A DNA stretch of 50,728 nucleotides from Flavobacterium fluviatile (GCF_010645065.1 NZ_JAADZW010000025.1:1-50728); one strand, 5' to 3'; shown: positions 32,367-41,666, numbered from the stretch's first letter. Made by a program: numbers and translations. The notes: generated by a model not told the origin, from the letters alone.

Positions 32367-33266
32367 ATGAGAGCATTGGTTATTTCCGGTGGTGGCAGTA
32401 AAGGCGCATTTGCCGGCGGTGTTGCACAATATTTATTAGAAGTAAAAAGACATCAATACGATTTATTCCTGGGGACTTCAACCGGAAGTTTATTGATTCC
32501 GCATCTCGCATTAGGAAATATTGAGCAAATCTACTCGATTTACACCAATGTCAACATGTCTAAAATATTTAATATTTGCCCTTTTGTGGTCAAAGTTAAA
32601 GACGGTGTAGATATAGTGACCATTAATCACTTCAATGTAATTCGGCAGTTTTTTAAAGGAAAAAGAACATTTGGAGAAAGCAAAGGCCTGAAGAAATACA
32701 TCAGAAAGAATTTCTCATTATCTGATTTTAATCAATTGAAAAAACTCAAAAAGGATGTCGTAATTACGGTAACCAATTTTACAAAAAACGAAGCCGAATA
32801 CAAATCGATAAAAGAGTGTACTTACGAAGAGTTTTGTGACTGGTCCTGGATTTCGAGCAATTATGTTCCTTTTATGAGTCTGGTTGAAAAAAACAACTGC
32901 GAATATGGTGACGGAGGATTTTCAAGTCTGGTTCCTATTCGTGAAGCAATCAACAGAGGGGCAACAGAAATTGACGTTATCATTCTGGAAACAGAAGTAA
33001 ATATGGAGAAAACGGTTATCGGTAAAAACCCGTTTTCGCTGATGATTGATTTGTTTAGAATTGCTCTGGATCAGGTTGAAAAACACGATATTACTATAGG
33101 AAAACTAATAGCAAATAATAAAAATGTAAAACTTAATTTATATTACACACCTACCAAACTTACCAATAATGCCTTGATTTTTAATAAGGAGGTAATGAAA
33201 ACGTGGTGGGAACAGGGATACGAATATGCTCAGAATAAGTCTGAGATTATGAGTGATAATAGGTAG
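32367..33266 (+). CDS. Patatin-like phospholipase
   Basis: This 299-residue protein has the oxyanion-hole motif SGGGSKGAF at residues 6-14, the nucleophile elbow GTSTGS (GxSxG) near residue 38 and the catalytic aspartate in YGDGGFSSLVPI (DGG). It is a predicted Ser-Asp dyad lipid acyl hydrolase. There is no signal peptide, so it is probably cytoplasmic or membrane-peripheral. It is a single gene, with an 11-bp inverted repeat after its stop. Confidence 0.9.
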   Translation: MRALVISGGGSKGAFAGGVAQYLLEVKRHQYDLFLGTSTGSLLIPHLALGNIEQIYSIYTNVNMSKIFNICPFVVKVKDGVDIVTINHFNVIRQFFKGKRTFGESKGLKKYIRKNFSLSDFNQLKKLKKDVVITVTNFTKNEAEYKSIKECTYEEFCDWSWISSNYVPFMSLVEKNNCEYGDGGFSSLVPIREAINRGATEIDVIILETEVNMEKTVIGKNPFSLMIDLFRIALDQVEKHDITIGKLIANNKNVKLNLYYTPTKLTNNALIFNKEVMKTWWEQGYEYAQNKSEIMSDNR

Positions 33267-33335
33267 TCCTTAGTTATTTAGTCCCTAGTCCTTGAGAGTT
33301 AGTTTTTAAAACTACTCATTAATTACTAAGGACTA
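33264..33335. repeat. Inverted repeat between convergent genes
   Basis: tagtccttagt (33264-33274) is inverted at 33325-33335, with more tagtcc-type fragments between. It could act as a weak bidirectional terminator. It is also a common form of flavobacterial intergenic repeat. Confidence 0.55.
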
Positions 33336-33347
33336 AACCACTAAATA

Positions 33348-33869
33348 TTACCACAATTCAGCAACCTCATTTTTAATAAATCCCAAAGCCGCATTGCTTG
33401 GAGATTGTTTTTCTAATAAATCATTCAAAATCACTTCACGTAATTTATCAGCATTTTCTACACGTTCACTCATAGCGGCTTTTCGAATCATCTGGATAGT
33501 CGAGTTTTTAGCAGTTGTGATAATTGTCCAGCATTCTTCAGACATGTAAATTTGCTGTGTTAGATTGTGCTCAAATTCCTGTTCTATCTGGTCAATGATG
33601 TAATTTTCGTAATCATGTTTTTGTTGTGAAATTGGCGCAACACGAATCAGTAATTTGGTCAGGTTGATACGCTCTAAAAATAAAGTCATACGCTCGTAAG
33701 CCTGCAGTCGGATCGGTAAAGATTGTTTTTGGTATTCCCTGTTTAATAAAAAAGCACGTTTTTTATCGTTGTTTTTAATATGCAGTTCAAAAAAACCGTA
33801 AGCCACAAAACCAGTTACAATGGCAGGTAAGGTATAACTCGCTAATTCTATAATTCGTGTAAAATCCAT
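33348..33869 (-). CDS. Hypothetical membrane-anchored protein
   Basis: This protein has 173 residues from the ATG at 33867-33869 (MDFTRIIELASYTLPAIVTG). An in-frame ATG 23 codons upstream is rejected because a TATTTTTG promoter element lies between the two. One N-terminal transmembrane helix (about residues 8-30) is followed by a helical cytoplasmic domain with LLNREYQKQSLPIRLQAYER and IDQIEQEFEHNLTQQIYMS. The family is conserved in Flavobacteria as far as I recall. Function unknown. Confidence 0.7.
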   Translation of the reverse strand: MDFTRIIELASYTLPAIVTGFVAYGFFELHIKNNDKKRAFLLNREYQKQSLPIRLQAYERMTLFLERINLTKLLIRVAPISQQKHDYENYIIDQIEQEFEHNLTQQIYMSEECWTIITTAKNSTIQMIRKAAMSERVENADKLREVILNDLLEKQSPSNAALGFIKNEVAELW

Positions 33870-33885
33870 TTCAATAATTTTTAAG

Positions 33886-33893
33886 CAAAAATA
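33886..33893 (-). promoter_or_regulatory. -7 promoter element of the membrane-anchored protein gene
   Basis: The minus strand reads TATTTTTG, 16 bases before the ATG chosen for that gene. It decides the start choice. Confidence 0.5.
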
Positions 33894-33949
33894 TACTTTT
33901 TGAGGAGAAATCTGCTTTAATTTTTCAGCAATAAACAAAACAGAAGGCC

Positions 33950-33957
33950 TATTTTTG
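33950..33957 (+). promoter_or_regulatory. -7 promoter element of the TSUP gene
   Basis: TATTTTTG matches TAnnTTTG, 34 bases before the ATG at 33992. With the opposing element at 33886-33893 it makes a divergent promoter. Confidence 0.5.
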
Positions 33958-33991
33958 CAACTTGTTTTTTTAAAGCGTAATCACGATTTTA

Positions 33992-34759
33992 ATGGATTCT
34001 TATATCATATTTTTTCTTTGTCTGGCGGCATTTGCAGCAGGCTTTATTGATGCAATTGTTGGAGGTGGCGGACTGATCCAAACTCCAATGGGTTTAGTTT
34101 TATTACCAAATTTGCCAGTTTCTACAGTTATTGGAACATTGAAGATTCCTGCTTTTAGCGGAACTGCTTTTGCTGCTTTTCAATATCTTAAAAATGTAAT
34201 TATTCAGTGGAGATTATTGCTGATTATGATGTGTCTGGCAGTTCCTTCAGCATTTTTAGGTTCGACCATTTTAACTCTTGTAAGCAACGATTTTATGAAA
34301 CCGCTTTTACTGGTGGTTTTATCTTTGCTGTTTGTATATACGTATGCGAAGAAAAATTTCGGGCAGCATGCTGCTAAAGATCATTCTGCAACGACTCAGA
34401 TTATGTATGCCGTTGTTATCAGTGTTCTTATCGGTTTCTATGACGGATTTATTGGTCCGGGAACCGGCAGTTTTTTTGTGGTTGCTTTTATTGCTTTATT
34501 AGGGTTTGACTTTTTGCATGCTTCTGCAAATGCTAAAATGGTAAATCTGGCAACCAATTTTGGTTCGATTTGTTTGTTTATGATAAAAGGAAAAATCATC
34601 TGGAGCATTGCAATTCCGATGGCTGTTAGTAATGGAATAGGAGGCTGGCTTGGTGCGAAATTGGCAATCAACAAAGGAAATGGCTTTATCAGGATTTTCT
34701 TTTTAGTTGTGGTTGTGGGGACTTTGATCCGGTTTGCTTACGATGTTTTTTATAAATAG
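33992..34759 (+). CDS. TSUP family (TauE/SafE) membrane transporter
   Basis: This 255-residue protein has about eight transmembrane helices. The two family repeats are seen as AGFIDAIVGGGGLIQTPM near the N-terminus and GFYDGFIGPGTGSFFVV in the second half. TSUP proteins move sulfur-containing or organic anions such as sulfite, sulfoacetate or taurine-derived compounds. The specific substrate is not predictable here. Confidence 0.92.
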   Translation: MDSYIIFFLCLAAFAAGFIDAIVGGGGLIQTPMGLVLLPNLPVSTVIGTLKIPAFSGTAFAAFQYLKNVIIQWRLLLIMMCLAVPSAFLGSTILTLVSNDFMKPLLLVVLSLLFVYTYAKKNFGQHAAKDHSATTQIMYAVVISVLIGFYDGFIGPGTGSFFVVAFIALLGFDFLHASANAKMVNLATNFGSICLFMIKGKIIWSIAIPMAVSNGIGGWLGAKLAINKGNGFIRIFFLVVVVGTLIRFAYDVFYK

Positions 34760-34973
34760 TTTCTAAAGACAGCAATTGTTGCTCTTAGCCCGGATTAATT
34801 TATATTAATTTTGGTTTAATTGATTCAGTGTATTAGTTGAGACCATATCTAAACGGACTGAAAAATTATAGCAGAAGTCGAATATAATATTCGCTGAAAT
34901 GCTTGTTCTTTTACTTCGACAAAACTTAGTATCTCAGAACCATAGCATCTTAGGAACTTTCTTTTTTAATTCT

Positions 34974-34981
34974 TATTTTTG
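34974..34981 (+). promoter_or_regulatory. -7 promoter element of the helicase gene
   Basis: TATTTTTG, 19 bases before the ATG at 35001. It lies downstream of an earlier in-frame start (34899), which excludes it. Confidence 0.5.
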
Positions 34982-35000
34982 CCTAAAAGGAGACAATTTC

Positions 35001-37340
35001 ATGCAGAATTATATTGACCAGCTCAACGAAGCGCAACGACAGCCTGTTTTACAGAAAGACGGCCCAATGATTATTATAGCAGGTGCAGGTTCGGGAAAAA
35101 CGCGTGTTTTAACAATTAGGATTGCTTATTTGATGCATCAGGGAATCGATGCTTTCAATATATTGTCACTTACGTTTACGAATAAGGCTGCCCGCGAAAT
35201 GAAACAAAGGATTTCTTCAATTGTAGGAGCCAGTGAAGCAAAAAACCTGTGGATGGGAACTTTTCACTCGGTTTTTGCACGTATTCTTCGTTCAGAATCC
35301 GAACTTTTGGGTTACCCTTCCAATTTTACTATTTATGATTCTCAGGATTCGGCCAGACTGATTTCTTCTATTATAAAAGAAATGCAGCTGGATCGTGATA
35401 TTTATAAACCGAAACAGGTTTTAGGACGAATTTCGACTTATAAAAACAGTTTGATTACTGTAAAAGCCTATTTCAATAATCCTGAACTGATGGAAGCTGA
35501 TGCAATGTCAAAAAAACCTCGTTTAGGGGAAATCTATCAGCAGTACGTTGAACGCTGTTTTAAAGCCGGAGCAATGGATTTTGATGATTTGTTATTGAAA
35601 ACCAATGAGTTATTAACCCGTTTTCCTGAAGTTTTGGCGAAGTACCAAAACCGTTTCCGATATATTCTGGTCGATGAGTATCAGGATACAAATCATTCTC
35701 AGTATTTAATTGTTCGTGCTTTATCAGATAAATTCCAGAATATTTGTGTGGTTGGGGATGATGCACAGAGTATTTACGCTTTCCGGGGGGCGAATATCAA
35801 TAATATTCTGAATTTTCAAAAGGATTATGAAGGCGTAAAAATGTTTCGTTTAGAACAAAATTACCGTTCGACCCGAAATATTGTAGAAGCTGCTAATACG
35901 GTAATGGAACATAATAAAACCAAACTGGATAAAGTAGTCTGGACGGCAAATGAATTTGGTCCGAAAGTAAAAGTACACCGAAGTTTGACGGATGCTGAGG
36001 AAGGACGTTTTGTTGCCAGTACTATTTTTGAACAAAAAATGCAGCATCAGTTGCACAATGGTGCTTTTGCAATTTTGTACCGCACCAATGCACAATCCCG
36101 TGCGATGGAGGATGCTTTGAGAAAACGCGATATTCCGTACAGAATTTACGGTGGACTTTCATTTTACCAGCGTAAAGAAATAAAAGACGTTTTGTGTTAT
36201 CTCCGTTTGGTTCTGAATCCGAAAGACGAGGAAGCTTTAATACGTATAATCAATTATCCGGCGCGCGGAATTGGAGATACAACTGTTGAAAAGCTTACTA
36301 TTGCGGCCAATCATTACAAACGTTCTATTTGGGAGGTAATGGTTAATATCGATAAAATTGATTTGAAACTGAATGCCGGTACAAAAAATAAACTGAAAGA
36401 TTTTGTAACAATGATTCAGAGTTTTCAGGTAATTAATGAAAATCAGGATGCTTTTTATATTACAGATCATGTTGCCAAAAAAACGGGATTGGTTCAGGAA
36501 CTGAAAAAAGATGCTACTCCGGAAGGAATGGCAAAAATCCAGAATATTGAAGAGCTTTTAAACGGGATTAAAGATTTTACAGAAGGGCAGAGAGAAATTG
36601 ACGGGGCAAGGGGAGCTCTTTCTGAATTTATGGAAGATGTTGCCCTGGCTACTGATTTGGATAAGGATACATCTGATGAAGACCGTGTCGCTTTGATGAC
36701 AATCCACCTGGCAAAAGGACTTGAATTTCCTCATGTTTTCGTTGTTGGTATGGAAGAAGATTTGTTTCCGAGCGCAATGAGCATGAGTACGCGAAGTGAA
36801 CTTGAGGAAGAACGCAGATTGTTTTATGTAGCCTTGACGCGGGCAGAGCATCAGGCGTATTTGACCTATGCACAGTCACGTTACCGCTGGGGAAAACTTA
36901 CAGATAGTGAACCTTCCCGCTTTATCGAAGAAATTGACGGCCAATATTTAGAATATTTAACACCTTCAGAAAGTAATTATCGCTACAAACCAACAATAGA
37001 CAGCGATATTTTTGGAGATGTTGAAAAATCTAAATTAAGACTTTCTAAACCTATAGGGGGAACTCCTCCCAAACATATTACAGATAATAGTCCAAAACCG
37101 GATTTAAATATCAGGAAATTAAAACCAGTTTCAGGAAATGTACAGGCGGCCTCAGGTGCTGCAAACCTGTTTGATAACAAGCTGACCGTTGGAAATGTGG
37201 TAATGCATGAACGTTTTGGAAAAGGAGAAGTTATAAATTTAGAAGGGGCAGGTGCTGATAAAAAAGCCGAAATAAAATTTGAAGCAGGGGGAATTAAAAA
37301 ACTGTTGTTGAGATTTGCTAAATTAGATGTTGTGGGATAA
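35001..37340 (+). CDS. UvrD/PcrA-type DNA helicase
   Basis: This superfamily 1 3'-5' helicase has 779 residues from the ATG chosen. The start is supported by an upstream AGGAGA Shine-Dalgarno-like sequence and a -7 element. It has the Q motif LNEAQRQPV, Walker A AGAGSGKT (residues 27-34), motif Ia LTFTNKAAREM, motif II DEYQDTN, motif III GDDAQSIYAFRGA, motif IV (QNYRST) and motifs V-VI (MTIHLAKGLEF, VALTRAE). The C-terminus ends in a KOW/Tudor-like segment, VGNVVMHERFGKGEVINLEG, used by PcrA for contact with RNA polymerase. Roles are DNA repair and removal of blocks to replication. Confidence 0.95.
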   Translation: MQNYIDQLNEAQRQPVLQKDGPMIIIAGAGSGKTRVLTIRIAYLMHQGIDAFNILSLTFTNKAAREMKQRISSIVGASEAKNLWMGTFHSVFARILRSESELLGYPSNFTIYDSQDSARLISSIIKEMQLDRDIYKPKQVLGRISTYKNSLITVKAYFNNPELMEADAMSKKPRLGEIYQQYVERCFKAGAMDFDDLLLKTNELLTRFPEVLAKYQNRFRYILVDEYQDTNHSQYLIVRALSDKFQNICVVGDDAQSIYAFRGANINNILNFQKDYEGVKMFRLEQNYRSTRNIVEAANTVMEHNKTKLDKVVWTANEFGPKVKVHRSLTDAEEGRFVASTIFEQKMQHQLHNGAFAILYRTNAQSRAMEDALRKRDIPYRIYGGLSFYQRKEIKDVLCYLRLVLNPKDEEALIRIINYPARGIGDTTVEKLTIAANHYKRSIWEVMVNIDKIDLKLNAGTKNKLKDFVTMIQSFQVINENQDAFYITDHVAKKTGLVQELKKDATPEGMAKIQNIEELLNGIKDFTEGQREIDGARGALSEFMEDVALATDLDKDTSDEDRVALMTIHLAKGLEFPHVFVVGMEEDLFPSAMSMSTRSELEEERRLFYVALTRAEHQAYLTYAQSRYRWGKLTDSEPSRFIEEIDGQYLEYLTPSESNYRYKPTIDSDIFGDVEKSKLRLSKPIGGTPPKHITDNSPKPDLNIRKLKPVSGNVQAASGAANLFDNKLTVGNVVMHERFGKGEVINLEGAGADKKAEIKFEAGGIKKLLLRFAKLDVVG

Positions 37341-37422
37341 AATAAATGCAAGTTTTGAGTTTCAGATTACTGCTGTTAAATGAGCTGAAACCCGAAACAA
37401 ATTAAATTTAAACAAAAATAAA

Positions 37423-38043
37423 ATGGCCGAATTTATAAAAATATATCCCGACAAACCCAGTGAAGCTGCTATTGCAAAAGTTGTAAAAGTTCTTCAGAAT
37501 GGCGGTTTAGTTATTTATCCAACCGACACTGTTTACGGTTTAGGTTGTGATATAACCAACTCAAGGGCTTTAGAAAAAATTGCAAAAATTAAGGGAGTGA
37601 AGTTAGAAAAAGCTAATTTCTCTTTTATCTGTCACGATCTTAGCAACTTATCTGACTATGTCAGGCAAATTGATACTTCTACTTTTAAAATTCTTAAAAG
37701 AGCTTTGCCGGGTCCTTATACCTTTATTTTACCGGGAAATAATAATTTGCCTAAAGAATTTAAAAAGAAAACAACAGTAGGTATTCGTGTTCCTGATAAC
37801 AATATTATATTAGAGATTGTACGACAATTGGGGAATCCTGTTGTCTCTACATCAATACGAGATGAAGATGATGTAATTGAATATACAACTGATCCTGAAC
37901 TGATTTTTGAAAAATGGCAGAATCTTGTTGATATGGTGATTGATGGAGGTTATGGTGATAATGTTGGTTCTACAATTATAGATCTTTCTGAACATGAACC
38001 GATAATTATCAGAGAAGGCAAAGGGGATATTGATATTTTGTAA
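37423..38043 (+). CDS. Sua5/YrdC/YciO family protein (threonylcarbamoyl-AMP synthase-like)
   Basis: This 206-residue single-domain protein has the binding-site segments GGLVIYPTDTVYGLGCD, KANFSFICHDLSNLSDY, LPGPYTFILPG, GIRVPDNNI and PVVSTSIR. The family makes threonylcarbamoyl-adenylate for the t6A modification of tRNA. YciO-branch members have similar length and less certain activity, and the KGVKLEKANFSFIC variation makes either branch possible. It is a single gene closed by a strong terminator. Confidence 0.88.
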   Translation: MAEFIKIYPDKPSEAAIAKVVKVLQNGGLVIYPTDTVYGLGCDITNSRALEKIAKIKGVKLEKANFSFICHDLSNLSDYVRQIDTSTFKILKRALPGPYTFILPGNNNLPKEFKKKTTVGIRVPDNNIILEIVRQLGNPVVSTSIRDEDDVIEYTTDPELIFEKWQNLVDMVIDGGYGDNVGSTIIDLSEHEPIIIREGKGDIDIL

Positions 38044-38145
38044 AAAAAAACTTAAACTACGTAACAATTAAAAATTATTAAGTAACTTTAGTGTTAGTTA
38101 AAATTTAGTTAGTTAATTAAAATAATCAGTCCTTAAATCTTAGGA

Positions 38146-38179
38146 CAAAAAAAAAGCAGGTCAATTGACCTGCTTTTTT
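38146..38179. terminator. Bidirectional terminator between convergent genes
   Basis: The perfect palindrome gcaggtcaattgacctgc (38156-38173) has A and T runs on its two sides. It serves the Sua5-like gene and the opposing OmpA gene. Confidence 0.9.
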
Positions 38180-38201
38180 GTATCCAAAAATGATGATAAT
38201 A

Positions 38202-39035
38202 TTATTGCTGTTGTTTTTTCATTTCTTTTTCAATCATATCATAGAACTGATCGATTTTTGGCATCACAACAATACGGGTTCTTCTGTTTTTTGATTTGTT
38301 CTCTGCTGTATCATTAGGAACCAGAGGAACGTAAGAACTTCTACCTGCTGCAATTAATTTAGCAGGGTTTACTCCTAAATCATTTGTCAATATTCTGACA
38401 ATAGATGTAGAACGTTTTACACTTAAATCCCAGTTATCAAGTAAAACACCATTGCTTCTGTAAGGAACATTATCTGTATGTCCTTCAACCATACATTCAA
38501 AATCTGGTTTGTCATTTACTACTTTTGCAACTTTTGCTAAAACTGTTTTAGCTCTGTCAGTTACATCATAGCTTCCGCTTTTAAATAATAATTTGTCAGC
38601 AATAGAAATAAACACAACTCCTTTTTCAACATTGATTTCGATATCCGGATCATTGATTCCAACTGCTCCTTTTAAACTTGTAACTAATGCTAATGTTACA
38701 CTGTCTTTTTTAGTAAGGGCATCCTGAAGTCTGGATATCTTAAGATCTTTTTCTTTAAGACTTTCTAAAGATTTTTCAAGATTTTCAGCACCCTTGGTAG
38801 TTAATACTGTCAAGTCTTTTGAGCTGTTTATTAAATCCTGGTTGTGTTCTTTATAACTTGCAGCTGTGGCAGCCAGACCAGCTTTTTCTTCAAGGCATGC
38901 GTTTAATTTTACAGTAGTTGAATTTAATAAGTCCTGAGTCTCTTTGTTTTTAGCCTCTAATGCTGCGTATTGTTTCTTCGATACGCACGATGTTAAAGCC
39001 ATTAGTACGGATAGTGCGATAACTATTTTTCTCAT
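38202..39035 (-). CDS. OmpA family lipoprotein
   Basis: This 277-residue protein has a lipoprotein signal with lipobox LTSC (C17). A long coiled coil follows (about 20-115, ALEAKNKETQDLLNSTTVKL). A C-terminal OmpA/MotB peptidoglycan-binding domain (about 140-260) has MVEGHTDNVPY, NWDLSVKRSTSIVRIL and NRRTRIVVMP. It is likely anchored in the outer membrane and tethers it to peptidoglycan. A TAAATTTG element lies upstream, although the glycosyltransferase gene ends only 34 bases away. Confidence 0.92.
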   Translation of the reverse strand: MRKIVIALSVLMALTSCVSKKQYAALEAKNKETQDLLNSTTVKLNACLEEKAGLAATAASYKEHNQDLINSSKDLTVLTTKGAENLEKSLESLKEKDLKISRLQDALTKKDSVTLALVTSLKGAVGINDPDIEINVEKGVVFISIADKLLFKSGSYDVTDRAKTVLAKVAKVVNDKPDFECMVEGHTDNVPYRSNGVLLDNWDLSVKRSTSIVRILTNDLGVNPAKLIAAGRSSYVPLVPNDTAENKSKNRRTRIVVMPKIDQFYDMIEKEMKKQQQ

Positions 39036-39064
39036 AAATGTTAAATTTAATTAGACGTTGTTTA

Positions 39065-39072
39065 CAAATTTA
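39065..39072 (-). promoter_or_regulatory. -7 promoter element of the OmpA gene
   Basis: The minus strand reads TAAATTTG, 29 bases before the OmpA start. It overlaps the stop codon of the upstream glycosyltransferase gene, so OmpA may have its own promoter. Confidence 0.5.
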
Positions 39073-40089
39073 GTTTTTAATATTTTGATTAGTGTTAAAG
39101 ATTTCTTTAAAAAAAACCAATTTCTTTATATAATAGATGAAAACGATACTTTTTACAGTGTAGTATTTCTTTATTTGAAAATCTTTTCTCTTTTTGAGAT
39201 AAGCTATTGACATGCAGTAAAATGAAAAATGAGCATGTAAAACAGCAAAGGTATGTTTAATTTTTCCTTGTGTTAAAAATCTTACTCCTGCAATTCCATC
39301 TAAAACCATTCTGAAGAAAATGATGAAAAACAACCCTTTTTTTGGAAGGTTTTTAACCAGCATCAGCAATGAATTTCTAAAATTCAAATACGTTTTTTTG
39401 GGGTTGCCTTGTTGTAAAGTTGCCCCCCCTACATGATAAACAACAGATTGCGGATTGTATTTAATGCTGTGTCCTCTATTTAAGGCGCGCCAGCACAAAT
39501 CAATTTCTTCCTGGTGGGCAAAAAAAGATTCATCAAATCCTTCCAGCTCATCGTAAACTTCTTTTCTGATAAAAAAACAAGCCCCGGATGCCCAGAATAT
39601 TTCACAATTGTCATCATATTGTCCGTTATCTTTTTCCACCGTATCGAAAATCCTTCCTCTGCAGAATGGATAACCGTATTGGTCAATAAAGCCTCCTGCG
39701 GCTCCGGCATATTCAAAATATTCCTTGTTTTTATAATCAAGGATTTTAGGCTGGATAATAGCAGTTTGTTTTTCTGCTTCGAATGTATCAACTATTGGTT
39801 TGAGCCAGTTTTCTGTAACTTCAATATCCGAATTGACTAAGGCATAAATTTGTGCATCTACAGATTTCAAGGCATCATTGTAGCCTTTGGCGAAACCGTG
39901 GTTGCCAGAATTTTTAATTATTTTTACAGAAGGAAAATTATCCTGAATAAATTGAATTGAATTATCTGTAGAAGCATTATCAGCTACATATATAGCAGCC
40001 TCTTGAGAAAACTGAATTACTGATGGCAAAAATTGTTCTAATAATTTTATTCCGTTCCAATTTAAAATGACGACTGCAATTTTATCCAA
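39070..40089 (-). CDS. Glycosyltransferase family 2 protein
   Basis: This 339-residue protein has an N-terminal GT-A fold with VVILNWNG, VADNASTDNS, the metal-binding ALVNSDIEV (DxD position) and WASGACFFIRKEVYDELEGFDESFF. EEIDLCWR supplies the acidic catalytic region. The C-terminal 100 residues are basic and hydrophobic and probably associate with the membrane. This is the rhamnosyltransferase-like GT2 branch used in surface polysaccharide assembly. The acceptor is unknown. It lies between an HsdR-N nuclease-domain gene and ompA on the minus strand. Confidence 0.9.
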   Translation of the reverse strand: MDKIAVVILNWNGIKLLEQFLPSVIQFSQEAAIYVADNASTDNSIQFIQDNFPSVKIIKNSGNHGFAKGYNDALKSVDAQIYALVNSDIEVTENWLKPIVDTFEAEKQTAIIQPKILDYKNKEYFEYAGAAGGFIDQYGYPFCRGRIFDTVEKDNGQYDDNCEIFWASGACFFIRKEVYDELEGFDESFFAHQEEIDLCWRALNRGHSIKYNPQSVVYHVGGATLQQGNPKKTYLNFRNSLLMLVKNLPKKGLFFIIFFRMVLDGIAGVRFLTQGKIKHTFAVLHAHFSFYCMSIAYLKKRKDFQIKKYYTVKSIVFIYYIKKLVFFKEIFNTNQNIKN

Positions 40090-40109
40090 AAGTATTTTTT
40101 TTATAATTA

Positions 40110-40559
40110 TTATATTTCGTTATAGTCCGGTAGTGATCTTAAAAAATCATATTTTTCGTTTTCAAAATCCATCTGACAATAATAATGATTCAACCCGTTT
40201 GTGACTTTCAAAAACCGTGCCTGCATTGTCATATTATAACGCGCAATCTGATCAAAAGTTGCCTGTGATATTTTTACTTCCGGCGCTTTGCATTCTACCA
40301 GTATATGTATAGAACCATCCGGATTAAAAACAACTACATCATAGCGTTTTCGTAAACCGTTGACCGTTAAAACTTTCTCTACGTTTATGAGCGATTTTGG
40401 GTATTTTTTTTCATTTATTAAATAATGAACAACATGCTGACGAACCCATTCTTCGGGGGTAAGAATTATAAATTTTTTTCTGATTTCATCAAAAATGGAC
40501 ACTTTATTTTCGTTATTTTTGAATCGAAAATTATAGATTGGAAAATTTAATCGCTGCAT
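40110..40559 (-). CDS. Orphan HsdR N-terminal (PD-D/EXK) domain protein
   Basis: This 149-residue protein matches the type I restriction enzyme R-subunit N-terminal nuclease-like domain. It has TPEEWVRQHVVHYLI, then the core RYDVVVFNPDG and ILVECKAP, in which D and the E-x-K give the PD-(D/E)XK active site, and QIARYNM. No helicase, HsdM or HsdS gene is nearby, so this is not a restriction system. It is a stand-alone nuclease-fold protein, divergent to holA. A TATTTTTG element lies four bases before the ATG, implying a nearly leaderless mRNA. Confidence 0.85.
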   Translation of the reverse strand: MQRLNFPIYNFRFKNNENKVSIFDEIRKKFIILTPEEWVRQHVVHYLINEKKYPKSLINVEKVLTVNGLRKRYDVVVFNPDGSIHILVECKAPEVKISQATFDQIARYNMTMQARFLKVTNGLNHYYCQMDFENEKYDFLRSLPDYNEI

Positions 40560-40563
40560 AAAG

Positions 40564-40571
40564 CAAAAATA
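40564..40571 (-). promoter_or_regulatory. -7 promoter element of the HsdR-N gene
   Basis: The minus strand reads TATTTTTG, ending four bases before the ATG at 40559. The transcript would begin at or very near the start codon. Confidence 0.45.
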
Positions 40572-40579
40572 TTAAAATA

Positions 40580-40650
40580 GTTTCAGGTTTCAAGTTTTAA
40601 AGTTTCAAGTTGTGAAAATTTGCTTAAACCTGAAATTTGAAACATGAAAC
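40580..40650. repeat. Low-complexity inverted repeat between divergent genes
   Basis: tttcaggttt (40581-40590) is inverted as aaacctgaaa (40626-40635), within gtttcaag/gaaac-type sequence. It lies in the promoter region of holA and resembles the sequence at 12.07-12.13 kb. Confidence 0.6.
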
Positions 40651-40661
40651 AAAACATTTGA

Positions 40662-41666
40662 ATGGACGAAGTTGTAAAAATTGTTAATGATATAAAAGCG
40701 GGAAATATAAAGCCAATTTATTTTTTAATGGGTGAAGAACCTTATTACATTGATAAATTATCGGAATATATTGAGCAGAATGTCCTTTCGGAAGAAGAGA
40801 AAGGATTTAATCAGACGGTTTTATACGGAAGGGATGTTTCTGTAGAAGATATAGTGTCAACAGCAAAGCGTTACCCGATGATGGCAGAACGCCAGGTGGT
40901 TATCGTAAAAGAAGCTCAGGATTTATCAAGGACGATTGATAAAATTGAATCCTATGTCAATAATCCAATGGAAACAACTGTTTTGGTTTTTTGTTACAAA
41001 TATAAAACGCTTGATAAACGTAAAAAAGTGACTAAATTATTGGCACAAAACGGAATCGTTTACGAAAGTAAAAAGTTGTACGAAAATCAGGTAGGGGACT
41101 GGATTAAGCGTGTTCTGGCCGGAAAAAAATATACCATTGACCCGAAAGCAAATGCGATGCTGGTAGAGTTTTTAGGGACAGACTTGAGTAAAATTAATAA
41201 TGAACTTGAAAAGCTCCAGATCATTTTACCTCAGGGTACTATGATTACGCCTCAGCATATTGAGGAAAATATTGGTTTCAGTAAAGATTATAATGTTTTT
41301 GAACTTCGAAAAGCAATAGGAGAACGTAATCAGTTAAAAGCGTATAAAATTGCCGAAAACTTCGCTCATAACCCAAAAGAATACCCTTTAGTAATGACAA
41401 CCGGACTGGTTTTTGGATTTTTTGTTCAGCTTTTAAAATACCACGGACTTAAAGATAAAAACCCAAAAAATGTTGCGGCAGCTATTGGAGTAAATCCTTA
41501 TTTTTTAAAGGAATATGATTTGGCTTTAAAAAATTATCCAATGCGAAAAGTAAGCCAGATTGTGGGAGCTTTACGAGAGGTTGACATGAAAAGTAAAGGT
41601 GTTGGTGCCAATGCTTTACCACAATCTGATTTGTTAAAAGAAATGCTATACAAAATTTTTAATTAA
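40662..41666 (+). CDS. holA: DNA polymerase III subunit delta
   Basis: This 334-residue clamp-loader delta subunit opens the sliding clamp on DNA. It starts with KPIYFLMGEEPYYIDKLSEYI, then has YPMMAERQVVIVKEAQDL, KKVTKLLAQNGIVYESKKLYENQ, a central helical lid and the C-terminal collar domain (FVQLLKYHGLKDKNPKNVAAAIGVN-type region and ALREVDMKSKGVGA). No functional Walker A is expected in this subunit, and none is seen. Confidence 0.94.
   Translation: MDEVVKIVNDIKAGNIKPIYFLMGEEPYYIDKLSEYIEQNVLSEEEKGFNQTVLYGRDVSVEDIVSTAKRYPMMAERQVVIVKEAQDLSRTIDKIESYVNNPMETTVLVFCYKYKTLDKRKKVTKLLAQNGIVYESKKLYENQVGDWIKRVLAGKKYTIDPKANAMLVEFLGTDLSKINNELEKLQIILPQGTMITPQHIEENIGFSKDYNVFELRKAIGERNQLKAYKIAENFAHNPKEYPLVMTTGLVFGFFVQLLKYHGLKDKNPKNVAAAIGVNPYFLKEYDLALKNYPMRKVSQIVGALREVDMKSKGVGANALPQSDLLKEMLYKIFN

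Noticed and set aside
34899..35000. N-terminal extension of the helicase (34 codons)
   Set aside because: A -7 element and a Shine-Dalgarno-like sequence lie inside it, and the Q motif sits at the usual distance from the ATG at 35001.
40110..40559. Type I restriction-modification system
   Set aside because: Only the R-subunit N-terminal domain is present. There is no helicase, HsdM or HsdS.
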